A stretch of 5,290 nt of DNA from contig CAJUIV010000040.1 of the NCBI GenBank assembly GCA_910586905.1, positions 1-5,290 of the forward strand, read 5' to 3'. The DNA comes from an uncultured Christensenellaceae bacterium. Its GTDB lineage: Bacteria; Bacillota; Clostridia; Christensenellales; CAG-314. Position 1 is the stretch's first letter; each line of letters opens with the position of its first letter. The translations under genes were made by a program, and so were the position numbers. Below are positions 1 through 4,975 of the stretch, piece by piece. The notes beneath the pieces are model-generated. The model searched no databases, had not been told where the DNA came from, and saw only the letters and a program-made list of their open reading frames with translations.

Positions 1-784
1 CCATATAGCGTCCGTAGAATTTTTGAGCTTCGACATACTTTACATAATTGTCTATATGGTGCGGATAAAATATCCCTATAATTTGAGAAAGTTGATCTCC
101 GATATTGACCGATTTAGGCATAAATTTTTTGCCGGTCAATAATTTGGTATTATTCGTGTAATCCCTGTACTTTAATTTATCAAACACGCCGTAAAAACAC
201 TCGGCACATTCTTCTTCCGACATATAAGATACGTCAATCTTAAAGGCGTCAAATATAACATTTAACAGCCATTCTACATACGGATCATTATCAACTAGTG
301 TTAACAATTCCCGTATGGCTAATTCATGATCTATGTTGTCGTAAAACTTCTTGAAGTCTCCAAATATAATCCAACCCTCTTTGCCGTATTCTTTGTAATA
401 CTTACGCAAATGCACTTCAAATCTTTTCCGTTGAAAGGATATACCTCTCCCCTTGATTGACGCGCCGTTGTCATATATAATTTTGCTGCGGACTTTCGGA
501 AGCAATACTTCATCACACAGAACATGACGAATTATTCTGTCCTCAACCGGTAAACTTGTAACAGGTCTTACCTTGCCGTGTTCGTGCAATATGAATTCAC
601 TCGTAGCCCCGTTTTTCAATGTTTGATTTACAAGGTTGTCGCGAATGCGAAATATCCCTCGTAAAAAATCTAACTTGAAACGTTGCGTACTTTCCTTCCA
701 ATCGCTCGTTTTAACAGATGCAAGGTAAGCCTTATACAAGTTATTGGCGTCGCAAAGAATATCTTTATAAGTCATAAACTCCAT
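1..784 (-). CDS. DGR-type reverse transcriptase, N-terminal 261 codons (runs off the window)
   Basis: This is the reverse transcriptase that copies the TR RNA into mutagenised cDNA. Translating the minus strand from the ATG at 784 gives 261 uninterrupted codons to the window edge. Visible motifs in order are KVRPVTSLPVEDRIIRHVL (residues 71-89, RT motif 1), SIKGRGISFQRKRFEVHL (109-126, motif 2), FGDFKKFYDNIDHEL (141-155, motif 3 with the first catalytic Asp at 143), and SVNIGDQLSQ (225-234, motif 4). Group II intron and other RTs usually carry QGxxxSP at that last place; the IGxxxSQ form seen here is the known hallmark of DGR reverse transcriptases. The sequence ends FYGRYM and the next base is G, as expected for the YMDD catalytic pair just outside the window. 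An in-frame ATG at 775 has a closer GGAG and is an alternative start. The gene follows TR and its spacer, the usual DGR order. Confidence 0.97.
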   Translation of the reverse strand, partial: MEFMTYKDILCDANNLYKAYLASVKTSDWKESTQRFKLDFLRGIFRIRDNLVNQTLKNGATSEFILHEHGKVRPVTSLPVEDRIIRHVLCDEVLLPKVRSKIIYDNGASIKGRGISFQRKRFEVHLRKYYKEYGKEGWIIFGDFKKFYDNIDHELAIRELLTLVDNDPYVEWLLNVIFDAFKIDVSYMSEEECAECFYGVFDKLKYRDYTNNTKLLTGKKFMPKSVNIGDQLSQIIGIFYPHHIDNYVKYVEAQKFYGRYM

Positions 785-800
785 TCACCGTTGTAGCAAT

Positions 801-816
801 ATTTACCGTAGTAAAT
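801..816 (-). other. Hairpin 17 nt upstream of the RT start
   Basis: ATTTAC at 801-806 pairs with GTAAAT at 811-816 around a four-base loop, giving a six-pair stem. It could be part of the folded template RNA or could limit RT translation, because it sits just ahead of a start with only a weak ribosome site. The stem is AT-rich, so it may be weak. Confidence 0.35.
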
Positions 817-867
817 TGCGTCTGGCTTTGTTTTAATTTTCTCCGTAAAGGAATGGACAACTTCTCC

Positions 868-890
868 TTCCCTATTGGTATCTTAGGGAA
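868..890 (-). other. Hairpin immediately 3' of the template repeat
   Basis: On the transcribed strand TTCCCTA (890-884) pairs perfectly with TAGGGAA (874-868) around a nine-base loop, starting two bases after the last TR/VR-identical base. It has no U-tract, so it does not look like a terminator. Its place suits an RNA structure that limits the template or positions the RT. Confidence 0.5.
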
Positions 891-892
891 TC

Positions 893-979
893 CGGACGAA
901 CCCCATTAGTGTTGTCCGCGTTGTTGTAGTTCGCATTGCCATTGTTGTTGACGTAGGCAAAGTAGTTCGAAGAAACGAC
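893..979 (-). repeat. DGR template repeat (TR)
   Basis: This non-coding copy aligns without gaps to 2011-2097 at the end of the target gene. Of 87 positions, 25 are adenine on the minus strand; 19 of these differ in VR, while all 62 non-adenines are identical. Read in the VR frame, TR is rich in AAC, AAT and TAC codons, the usual DGR design. All 14 codons from the first TAC that contain an adenine end in C or T, so changing their adenines cannot create a stop codon. The 3' end (TGGGGTTCGTCCG, 905-893) has no adenine and is identical in VR, which suits the initiation-of-homing segment. TR sits between the avd-like gene and the RT gene. Confidence 0.97.
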
Positions 980-994
980 ACTCGTTTTCAGAAG

Positions 995-1480
995 TTAACC
1001 AGTAAAATGTGACTTAAACGAATTATCCTTTTGACGCCACTTTTTTATCAAATCGATTTCTCGATCGATAACATGTTGGTAAGAATCGAATTTGTTAATA
1101 TCAACGTCAAATCGAGTAACCGCCTCTTGTATGTCAAATATCAATTGGTTACAGTTACCGATTGCATTGTTCAAAAACGCTCTGCGCTGCTCCAACTCCG
1201 CCATCGAAGTCGGATAAATGCTTTGCGCAGCCAATAAATTTTTAGTAAGCAATCTCGATGTCATATCGATACTTGATTTGCTGTTCTGCAATAAATATCG
1301 ATACAACTCGAAATTTTCCGTCTTATCTTTGCCGTATGCATAGCGCATCCGAACAAAGTGATTCAAATCCTTTATGCCGTAATTTCTTTGTGCAAGCTCG
1401 GTTAGCATTTCATGGATTTTGACGGACAGCATTATCGGCTCATATCTCGATTCCTTTCGGTTGTTGGCAAGAACGCTCAT
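995..1480 (-). CDS. avd: Avd-like DGR accessory protein (predicted four-helix bundle), 161 aa
   Basis: Avd proteins are small basic helical-bundle proteins that bind the DGR reverse transcriptase and its template RNA and are needed for cDNA synthesis. The call here rests on position (directly upstream of TR and RT), helical composition with regularly spaced Leu/Ile, and a net basic charge (about 24 Lys/Arg against 20 Asp/Glu). The opening MSVLANNRKESRYE and the stretch SIYPTSMAELEQRRAFLNNAIGNCNQL (residues 87-113) resemble accessory proteins I recall from gut-phage DGRs, but I could not run a search. At 161 residues it is longer than the roughly 120-130 of BPP-1 Avd. Its ATG overlaps the xkdX stop by one base (TAATG), so the two genes are probably translationally coupled. 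The stop lies 15 nt before the TR core. Confidence 0.8.
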   Translation of the reverse strand: MSVLANNRKESRYEPIMLSVKIHEMLTELAQRNYGIKDLNHFVRMRYAYGKDKTENFELYRYLLQNSKSSIDMTSRLLTKNLLAAQSIYPTSMAELEQRRAFLNNAIGNCNQLIFDIQEAVTRFDVDINKFDSYQHVIDREIDLIKKWRQKDNSFKSHFTG

Positions 1481-1617
1481 TAGTAGTCTTTACCCGTTAT
1501 TTCCTTAAACTCTTTTTTCGTAATCCAGCCTTTTACAACCGCATTACGCACTCTGTCTTCATTCCAAACTTGCAAATCAAACCATTCTTTTACTTTCCAG
1601 TAATTTTTGCTAGGCAT
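1480..1617 (-). CDS. xkdX: XkdX family phage protein, 45 aa
   Basis: XkdX proteins are very short proteins of unknown function encoded next to tail-fibre and baseplate genes in Bacillota phages and in the Bacillus PBSX prophage. This one reads NYWKVKEWFDLQVWN near the start and ends WITKKEFKEITGKDY. Aromatic residues near the N terminus followed by a final I-T-x-x-(E/Q)-[FY]-K-E-I-T-G-x-D-Y are the family pattern, and about 45 residues is the family length. The start is firm: AAAGGAGG lies seven bases before the ATG, and that ribosome site overlaps the stop codon of the 103-residue gene upstream. The stop overlaps the avd-like start as TAATG. Ordinary phage tail genes placed between the DGR target and avd suggest one polycistronic late operon. 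Confidence 0.85.
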   Translation of the reverse strand: MPSKNYWKVKEWFDLQVWNEDRVRNAVVKGWITKKEFKEITGKDY

Positions 1618-1630
1618 TACGGTACCTCCT

Positions 1631-1942
1631 TTAAAGTTCCACGCCGACCATCATAGCGATGTATTCCAAATCGGCACGGTTTTTGATTTTGGTAAGTTCC
1701 TCGTTGGTAAGTTCTCGCAAGATAAACCAGTATTCGTTTTCATACGGGATTGCTTGAACGAGTTCCATATTGCTACGGGACTCGGTATGTCCTTCGCTAT
1801 CCATAAATATAACTTTAGACAACTTCCCTGCAAAGGTCTCTTCCGTTACGGGAACGGCGGAAATGAAGTTATTTCCGTTTAACCGCAAATTCTCCAAAAC
1901 CGTTCCGTCGGACAATTCGATTTTATACGTTTTATTATCCAT
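1631..1942 (-). CDS. Unrecognised phage protein, 103 aa, between DGR target and xkdX
   Basis: I do not know a function for this protein. It begins MDNKTYKIELSDGTVLENL, continues with LNGNNFIS (residues 21-28), and ends with a charged helical stretch and EYIAMMVGVEL. Proteins of this look (an SDGT...LRLNGNN opening and an acidic C terminus) recur, by my recollection, beside tail-fibre and XkdX genes in Bacillota prophages, where they are hypothetical. No signal peptide or membrane segment is evident; the N-terminal half looks beta-rich and the C-terminal half helical. The ATG at 1942 is chosen over an in-frame upstream ATG at 2026 because AAAGGAAAA stands just before it, and the longer form would run back through the target gene's VR and the 1973-1987 hairpin. 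The stop codon merges with the xkdX ribosome site. Confidence 0.8.
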   Translation of the reverse strand: MDNKTYKIELSDGTVLENLRLNGNNFISAVPVTEETFAGKLSKVIFMDSEGHTESRSNMELVQAIPYENEYWFILRELTNEELTKIKNRADLEYIAMMVGVEL

Positions 1943-1972
1943 TTTGAATTTTCCTTTTAAATAGATTTTTGC

Positions 1973-1987
1973 GGGGCACACGGCCCC
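1973..1987 (-). other. GC-rich hairpin just downstream of VR, candidate DGR target-recognition element
   Basis: GGGGC and GCCCC form a perfect five-pair, all-GC stem around a five-base loop, beginning five bases after the target stop codon (1993-1995). DGR retrohoming in BPP-1 and others needs a hairpin or cruciform a few bases beyond VR. The position matches; the role here is inferred. No U-run follows on the minus strand, so it is a poor terminator candidate. Confidence 0.6.
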
Positions 1988-1992
1988 TAATG

Positions 1993-2814
1993 TTAACCAA
2001 TACAGAAGTACGGACGAACCCCACAAGCGTTGCCCGCGTCGCCGAAGCGCGCATAGCCACCGGCGCCGACGCAGGCAAAGCAGTTCGAAGAAACGACGTC
2101 TCTCAACCAGTAATACTCTCTCGTATTTACCATTTGAGGATTGAGACGGAACAACGCGAGTTGCTTTTTTGCAGTCGTATAATTATTCGGTATATTGCTA
2201 CCGTCGTTTGCCGGCGAAAATATATGACATCCATATACCATGATTTCGTTCATTATTTCGACTTGCGAATCCACCCACGATCTACCCGAAGGACGACCGC
2301 TCGATACAGCGTTAACCAAATAATCACGATGCGTAAGCAACCCGTCTCCGAAGAAAGCGGAAATCGTTGTTTTGGCATTTGCCAATCCGGTAAGCCGCAT
2401 ATCGGAATTTACATAACCGCCGGTTGTAGTTCCGTCACTTTTCATCATGCCGCTATATAAATTTTTATCCGGTACAACAACAAGGTGATGTTTGGTAAAC
2501 GCCGTGTCGCCGACATTGTAAAAATAGTCCATATCGGCAATACGATACTTTCTACTTCCGTCTGTCCAATAATCGCCTACAAACAGGTCTTTGAACGAAC
2601 CGTCCGCAATAGCGGCTTTCTGTGCCGTCGTAAACGACGTTCCGAGCGATTTGCCGCGATATATGCTGGCGTGGGCTATCGGATCTATGAGACTATCTAG
2701 AAAGCCTTTTGCGGCGTCGGACGCCTTAATTATCTTCGTTCCGTTCGTACCGTCTTTCAACAAAAAATCACCGTCGTCAAAAGCGGTGACCTGAGGATAT
2801 TCTTTTATTTTCAT
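1993..2814 (-). CDS. DGR-diversified receptor-binding/tail protein with C-type-lectin-like C-terminal domain, 273 aa
   Basis: This is the target gene of the retroelement, probably displayed at the tip of the tail fibre. Residues 1-45 (MKIKEYPQVTAFDDGDFLL...) look like the short N-terminal segment of Bacillota phage fibre-tip proteins. From about residue 52 the sequence has the features of DGR targets: RGKSLGTS, LFVGDYW, HHLVVVPD, LTHRDYLVNAV, SGRSWVDSQ, EIMVYGCHIF and LFRLNPQMVNTR, followed by YYWLRDVVSS and the final GVRPYFCIG. The YWLR...GVRP frame around a variable patch is typical of the C-type-lectin-like (formylglycine-generating-enzyme-like) fold used by Mtd-type DGR proteins. VR covers residues 240-268. 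AGGAG lies 11 nt before the ATG and abuts the stop of the fibre gene, so the two are probably co-expressed. Binding partner and receptor are unknown. Confidence 0.93.
   Translation of the reverse strand: MKIKEYPQVTAFDDGDFLLKDGTNGTKIIKASDAAKGFLDSLIDPIAHASIYRGKSLGTSFTTAQKAAIADGSFKDLFVGDYWTDGSRKYRIADMDYFYNVGDTAFTKHHLVVVPDKNLYSGMMKSDGTTTGGYVNSDMRLTGLANAKTTISAFFGDGLLTHRDYLVNAVSSGRPSGRSWVDSQVEIMNEIMVYGCHIFSPANDGSNIPNNYTTAKKQLALFRLNPQMVNTREYYWLRDVVSSNCFACVGAGGYARFGDAGNACGVRPYFCIG
2011..2097 (-). repeat. DGR variable repeat (VR) at the 3' end of the target gene
   Basis: This is the gap-free partner of TR (893-979) with 19 substitutions, all at TR adenines: 14 A-to-G, 3 A-to-T and 2 A-to-C on the coding strand. 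Thirteen codons are changed, all with an amino-acid change: two Tyr to Cys, one Tyr to Phe, eight Asn to Gly, Ala, Tyr, Arg, Asp or Cys, one Asp to Gly and one Thr to Ala. The adenine-free final 13 nt (2011-2023) match TR exactly and probably mark the homing-initiation segment. VR ends 15 nt before the target stop codon. Confidence 0.97.
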
Positions 2815-2829
2815 GTAAAATATAACTCC

Positions 2830-4098
2830 TTAATTACTTGAATCCAAGAGCGCATGACTCTTCAAATGTTCGATTTCCGAAAGCAACAAATCGACTTTAT
2901 CGCTCAACTCGACAAACTTATACGTTGCAACAAAAGTCGTTACGGCTTCAATCGGTTCGCCTTTATCGTCGTAAACGATATCGTCCGTAAAATCTTTTAC
3001 GCTCACCGACAACTCTTGCTTCTGCAAAGCCGTAATGAGTCTACCGATATCCGTTTCTTCCGCACGAACCGCGCTTGCCAAAGCTTCTTTAGCCGCGCCA
3101 AGAGCGACATCAGCCGACTCGGCGGCAGTAGTAGCCGAAGTGACAGCAAGATCTTTTGCAGCTTCGGCAAGGTCTTCCGAGGCCTTCGCATTCGTTTCCG
3201 AAGTCTTGGCATTTGTCTCGCTCGTCTTAGCATTGATTTCGGACGTTTTGGCTTTCGTCTCCGAATCTTTTGCGTTCGTTTCGCTTGTTTTGGCATTTAC
3301 CTCAGACGTCGCTGCGGCAGCCGCAGAATCCGCCGCATTATCCTCCGAATCTTTTGCATTTGCTTCCGATGTTGCCGCAGCCGTTTCGGAATTCTTCGCC
3401 GCAGTCTCCGATGCTTTCGCATTCGTTTCGCTCGTCTTGGAATTTGTTTCCGAAGTTTTAGCTTTTGTCTCCGAATCTTTTGCTTTGTTCTCGGAAGACT
3501 TCGCCGCGGTTTCCGACGCTTTGGCTTTTGTCTCCGAGTCTTTCGCTGCAATCTCCGACGCCTTTGCGTTTGTTTCGGAAACCTTAGCCGCGTTCTCGGA
3601 ATCCTTGGCATTTTGAGCAGACTGAGCGGCTTGCCCCGCCAACTCCGAAGTCAGCAACTGATATTCGACTATCGTCTTAAACTCATCGGTCGATTCGACG
3701 GTTTTTTGTTGAATCGGGTTTTTATCTATCTCGATTTCTATATAACTCGACGCGGCAACGAGCGCATCTTCATCAAACACGACTTCGATAACAGGTTTTA
3801 TAAGACCCGGTTCGACAGTCATTTGATATGTGATTTCGACATAGATAATATTCCGTTCCTCGTTACATCCAAGAACGGGATTATATACAACTTTACCGTC
3901 TCGTTTTTTCAAACGTATATTTGCTTTTGCTTCTGCCGGCAAGGTGTAAATCGCATTGTTCGAATATAATTGAATGGCTATGATAGGCGCACCCATATCA
4001 TATTGAACAATATGTATCGGACTGTTCACAAGACGCTTTTGAAAATCCACAAATGCGTTATGAATTATCCGATTCGTTTTGGGAATGTATGTGTTCAT
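2830..4098 (-). CDS. BppU-like baseplate/tail-fibre protein with long heptad-repeat rod, 422 aa
   Basis: This is probably a structural fibre that anchors to the baseplate and extends outward. Residues 1 to about 135 form a beta-rich domain (HIVQYDMGAPIIAIQLY, ANIRLKKRDGKVVYNP, VEITYQMTVEPGLIKPVIEV) resembling the BppU N-terminal domain of lactococcal-type phage baseplates. Residues 163-309 are 21 seven-residue units of the type NAKTSET, followed by about six degraded units to residue 351; this should be a trimeric coiled coil or similar helical rod. Residues 352-422 are a mixed C-terminal domain ending in a short Leu-rich helix (VDLLLSEIEHL). GGGGGA stands just before the ATG, inside the end of the upstream 84-residue gene. 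The DGR target follows two codon-lengths of RBS-bearing spacer downstream, so this fibre may carry or position the diversified tip. That pairing is an inference. Confidence 0.85.
   Translation of the reverse strand: MNTYIPKTNRIIHNAFVDFQKRLVNSPIHIVQYDMGAPIIAIQLYSNNAIYTLPAEAKANIRLKKRDGKVVYNPVLGCNEERNIIYVEITYQMTVEPGLIKPVIEVVFDEDALVAASSYIEIEIDKNPIQQKTVESTDEFKTIVEYQLLTSELAGQAAQSAQNAKDSENAAKVSETNAKASEIAAKDSETKAKASETAAKSSENKAKDSETKAKTSETNSKTSETNAKASETAAKNSETAAATSEANAKDSEDNAADSAAAAATSEVNAKTSETNAKDSETKAKTSEINAKTSETNAKTSETNAKASEDLAEAAKDLAVTSATTAAESADVALGAAKEALASAVRAEETDIGRLITALQKQELSVSVKDFTDDIVYDDKGEPIEAVTTFVATYKFVELSDKVDLLLSEIEHLKSHALLDSSN
3172..3612 (-). repeat. In-frame 21-bp tandem repeat array encoding 21 heptads
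   Basis: Twenty-one consecutive 21-bp units encode heptads of the form [NAK]A[KA]xSE[TNADIV], read from residue 163 to 309 of the fibre protein. Codons vary between units (for example TCC, TCG and TCT for Ser), so the repeat is tight at protein level and looser in DNA. Ala, Ser and Lys dominate. Similar Ala/Ser/Lys-rich heptads occur in phage side-tail-fibre rods. Confidence 0.93.
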
Positions 4099-4101
4099 TA
4101 T

Positions 4102-4356
4102 TTATCCCCCGTTTTTGTTATTTGCTTTAATATGCGGTTCGTGTTGATCTGCGGCGCACTGACTCTCATACTGGGAACGAGCCAACTCCAATTCTTTCTT
4201 TGCCGCTATCGTTACCCTGTTGTGAATCTCTTCGATTATTCCTTCAAAGAGATAGCAAGGTAATTCATGTTTACCGAGAATTTCATTGACAGCCGCAGTC
4301 ATTTCCGCTTTAGCTTCTTCGATTTCGAGTATGTATGGTTTCTTGATTCTTTCCAT
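4102..4356 (-). CDS. Unrecognised small helical phage protein, 84 aa
   Basis: I cannot name this protein. It starts MERIKKPYILEIEEAKAEM and is predicted to be almost wholly helical, with charged amphipathic stretches through about residue 64 (AAKKELELARSQYE) and a polar, probably disordered tail ending NNKNGG. There is one Cys in the core (LPCYLFEG) and no membrane segment or signal peptide. The ATG at 4356 is preferred over a GTG at 4368 because GAGGTG lies nine bases before the ATG, whereas the GTG would itself be part of that ribosome site. It sits 29 nt after the membrane-motif gene and 3 nt before the fibre gene, whose ribosome site lies inside its last codons, so it belongs to the same operon. 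A baseplate or assembly accessory is possible but unproven. Confidence 0.8.
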   Translation of the reverse strand: MERIKKPYILEIEEAKAEMTAAVNEILGKHELPCYLFEGIIEEIHNRVTIAAKKELELARSQYESQCAADQHEPHIKANNKNGG

Positions 4357-4385
4357 TTTGAATTTCACCTCTGTTTGCGTAGCGA

Positions 4386-4799
4386 TTATCGGTTGTCTAA
4401 TACAGATTTTACAAACGAATGGCCAGTTGCTATCTGTGCCGCAGAGACAGCGGTTACAGCGGCAAGCCCGATTCCCAATGCAACGTTACTTCCTATTCTT
4501 TTGTGGCGTTCTTTATTGAGAGCAACCGACATGGTGGATGTGGAAGAAACGTCAATTCCGTTTTTAAGCAGGAACTTTTTTGCCGCTTTTATATTTCTCT
4601 CCGGCGTAGAAGATTTGTATTTGAATTTCGAGTATCTATTCGCCGTTCTGGGATTGCTCGAACTGCTTTCAGTTTTGTATTGTTCTTTGGCATACCGTTT
4701 AATTCCGGACGGCGTAAGCGTACCATCGCTATACTGATACCTTCTCACACCCCACTTCTGTCCTTTGATCCCATGATGCGCTAAACTATCGCTGTACAT
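4386..4799 (-). CDS. HGIKGQKWGVRR-motif phage protein with C-terminal membrane helix, 137 aa
   Basis: The N terminus reads LAHHGIKGQKWGVRRYQYSDGTLTPSG (residues 6-32). This H-G-x-x-G-Q-K-W-G-x-R-R-[YF]-Q...DG[ST]LT..G motif is very common in Bacillota phage proteins, both as stand-alone small proteins and as the tail of larger virion proteins; its function is not established to my knowledge. A Ser-rich, basic middle (residues 40-100) follows. Residues 103-125 (GSNVALGIGLAAVTAVSAAQI) form one strongly hydrophobic segment that probably spans or enters a membrane, and a short polar tail ends in DNR. The start is firm: AGGAGG five bases before the ATG. It is the first gene of the leftward cluster seen here, behind the 4862-5217 inverted-repeat unit. 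Confidence 0.82.
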   Translation of the reverse strand: MYSDSLAHHGIKGQKWGVRRYQYSDGTLTPSGIKRYAKEQYKTESSSSNPRTANRYSKFKYKSSTPERNIKAAKKFLLKNGIDVSSTSTMSVALNKERHKRIGSNVALGIGLAAVTAVSAAQIATGHSFVKSVLDNR

Positions 4800-4837
4800 A
4801 TCTGCCTCCTATGATAAAAATTTTTACGAGATGTTCG

Positions 4838-4866
4838 ATTTCATTAAAAGATAATTAAATCTTCAA
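4838..4866 (-). promoter_or_regulatory. Weak candidate promoter for the leftward fibre/DGR operon
   Basis: On the minus strand TTGAAG (4866-4861) and TGAAAT (4843-4838) are 17 nt apart, each matching 4 of 6 sigma-70 consensus bases. This would start transcripts a few tens of bases before the gene at 4799. The -35 box overlaps the outer end of the left inverted repeat. AT-rich sequence makes chance matches easy. Confidence 0.25.
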
Positions 4867-4889
4867 AAACCCTTTTGATAATCTTGCAA
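4862..4889 (+). repeat. Left arm of a 28-bp perfect inverted repeat
   Basis: The arm is the exact reverse complement of 5190-5217, and the match extends to 32 bp with one mismatch (4862-4893 with 5186-5217). Within the arm, TCAAAA and TTTTGA form a small dyad around a GGGT core (read in the right-arm orientation). It ends in TTGCAA, which doubles as the -35 box of the plus-strand promoter. No flanking target-site duplication was seen. Confidence 0.95.
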
Positions 4890-4912
4890 GCGGCTGTTAA
4901 ACGTGATAAAAT
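4884..4912 (+). promoter_or_regulatory. Candidate sigma-70-type promoter reading into the 61-aa ORF
   Basis: TTGCAA (4884-4889) and TAAAAT (4907-4912) are separated by exactly 17 nt, matching 4 of 6 and 5 of 6 consensus bases. The -35 box is the inner end of the left inverted repeat. Predicted transcription would start near 4919, leaving a leader of about 55 nt with a dyad before the ribosome site. Confidence 0.5.
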
Positions 4913-4923
4913 GCAATTGCGTG

Positions 4924-4952
4924 CAGTTACGTGTTAGCGCACGTTGTAACTG
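4924..4952 (+). promoter_or_regulatory. Dyad in the leader: possible operator or 5' UTR hairpin
   Basis: CAGTTAC-GTG (4924-4933) pairs with CAC (4940-4942) and GTAACTG (4946-4952), leaving a six-base loop and a three-base bulge. A related direct copy lies just before it: GCAATTGCGTG (4913-4923) against GCAGTTACGTG (4923-4933), 9 of 11 bases alike. Clustered related sites at a promoter suggest a regulator-binding site; an RNA hairpin ahead of the ribosome site (4961-4968) is the other reading. Confidence 0.4.
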
Positions 4953-4975
4953 ACTATATAAAGGAGGTGGCAAAA

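Larger units (their letters stand above)
785..892 (-). ncRNA. TR-to-RT spacer, probable 3' part of the DGR template RNA
   Basis: These 108 nt lie between the TR core and the RT start and contain no convincing gene. Two hairpins are visible (868-890 and 801-816). In the Bordetella phage BPP-1 DGR, RNA downstream of TR is needed for cDNA priming and RT-Avd binding; the same role here is inferred from position and structure. Confidence 0.6.

Noticed and set aside
331..525. 64-codon minus-strand open frame inside the RT region
   Set aside because: It is an out-of-frame shadow of the RT, whose own frame runs uninterrupted to the window edge and so lacks a stop here.
1973..1987. Reading the post-VR hairpin as a transcription terminator
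   Set aside because: No U-tract follows on the minus strand, and termination here would cut off xkdX, avd, TR and RT from the operon.
1943..2026. Upstream extension of the 103-aa gene to an ATG at 2026
   Set aside because: It would overlap VR and the hairpin in another frame. AAAGGAAAA sits just before the ATG at 1942, and the MDNKTYK start looks natural.
1969..2460. Plus-strand 163-codon open frame opposite the DGR target
   Set aside because: It is antisense to a well-supported gene, and its composition changes abruptly at VR because it simply reads VR backwards.
3172..3612. Regular short repeats suggestive of a CRISPR array
   Set aside because: The period is 21 bp with no unique spacers and the units stay in frame as protein heptads.
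3035..3616. Second plus-strand open frame (Ala/Ser/Val/Phe heptads, 193 codons)
   Set aside because: It mirrors the same 21-bp repeats on the wrong strand; the minus-strand gene has recognised ends, ribosome site and operon context.
2854..3969. Long plus-strand open frame of 371 codons opposite the fibre gene
   Set aside because: It is an antisense shadow: low-complexity Arg/Phe/Cys text produced by the complementary strand of the Ala/Ser/Lys heptad codons, with no domain pattern or good ribosome site.
4357..4368. GTG start four codons upstream of the 84-aa gene
   Set aside because: The GTG is part of the GAGGTG ribosome site serving the ATG at 4356.
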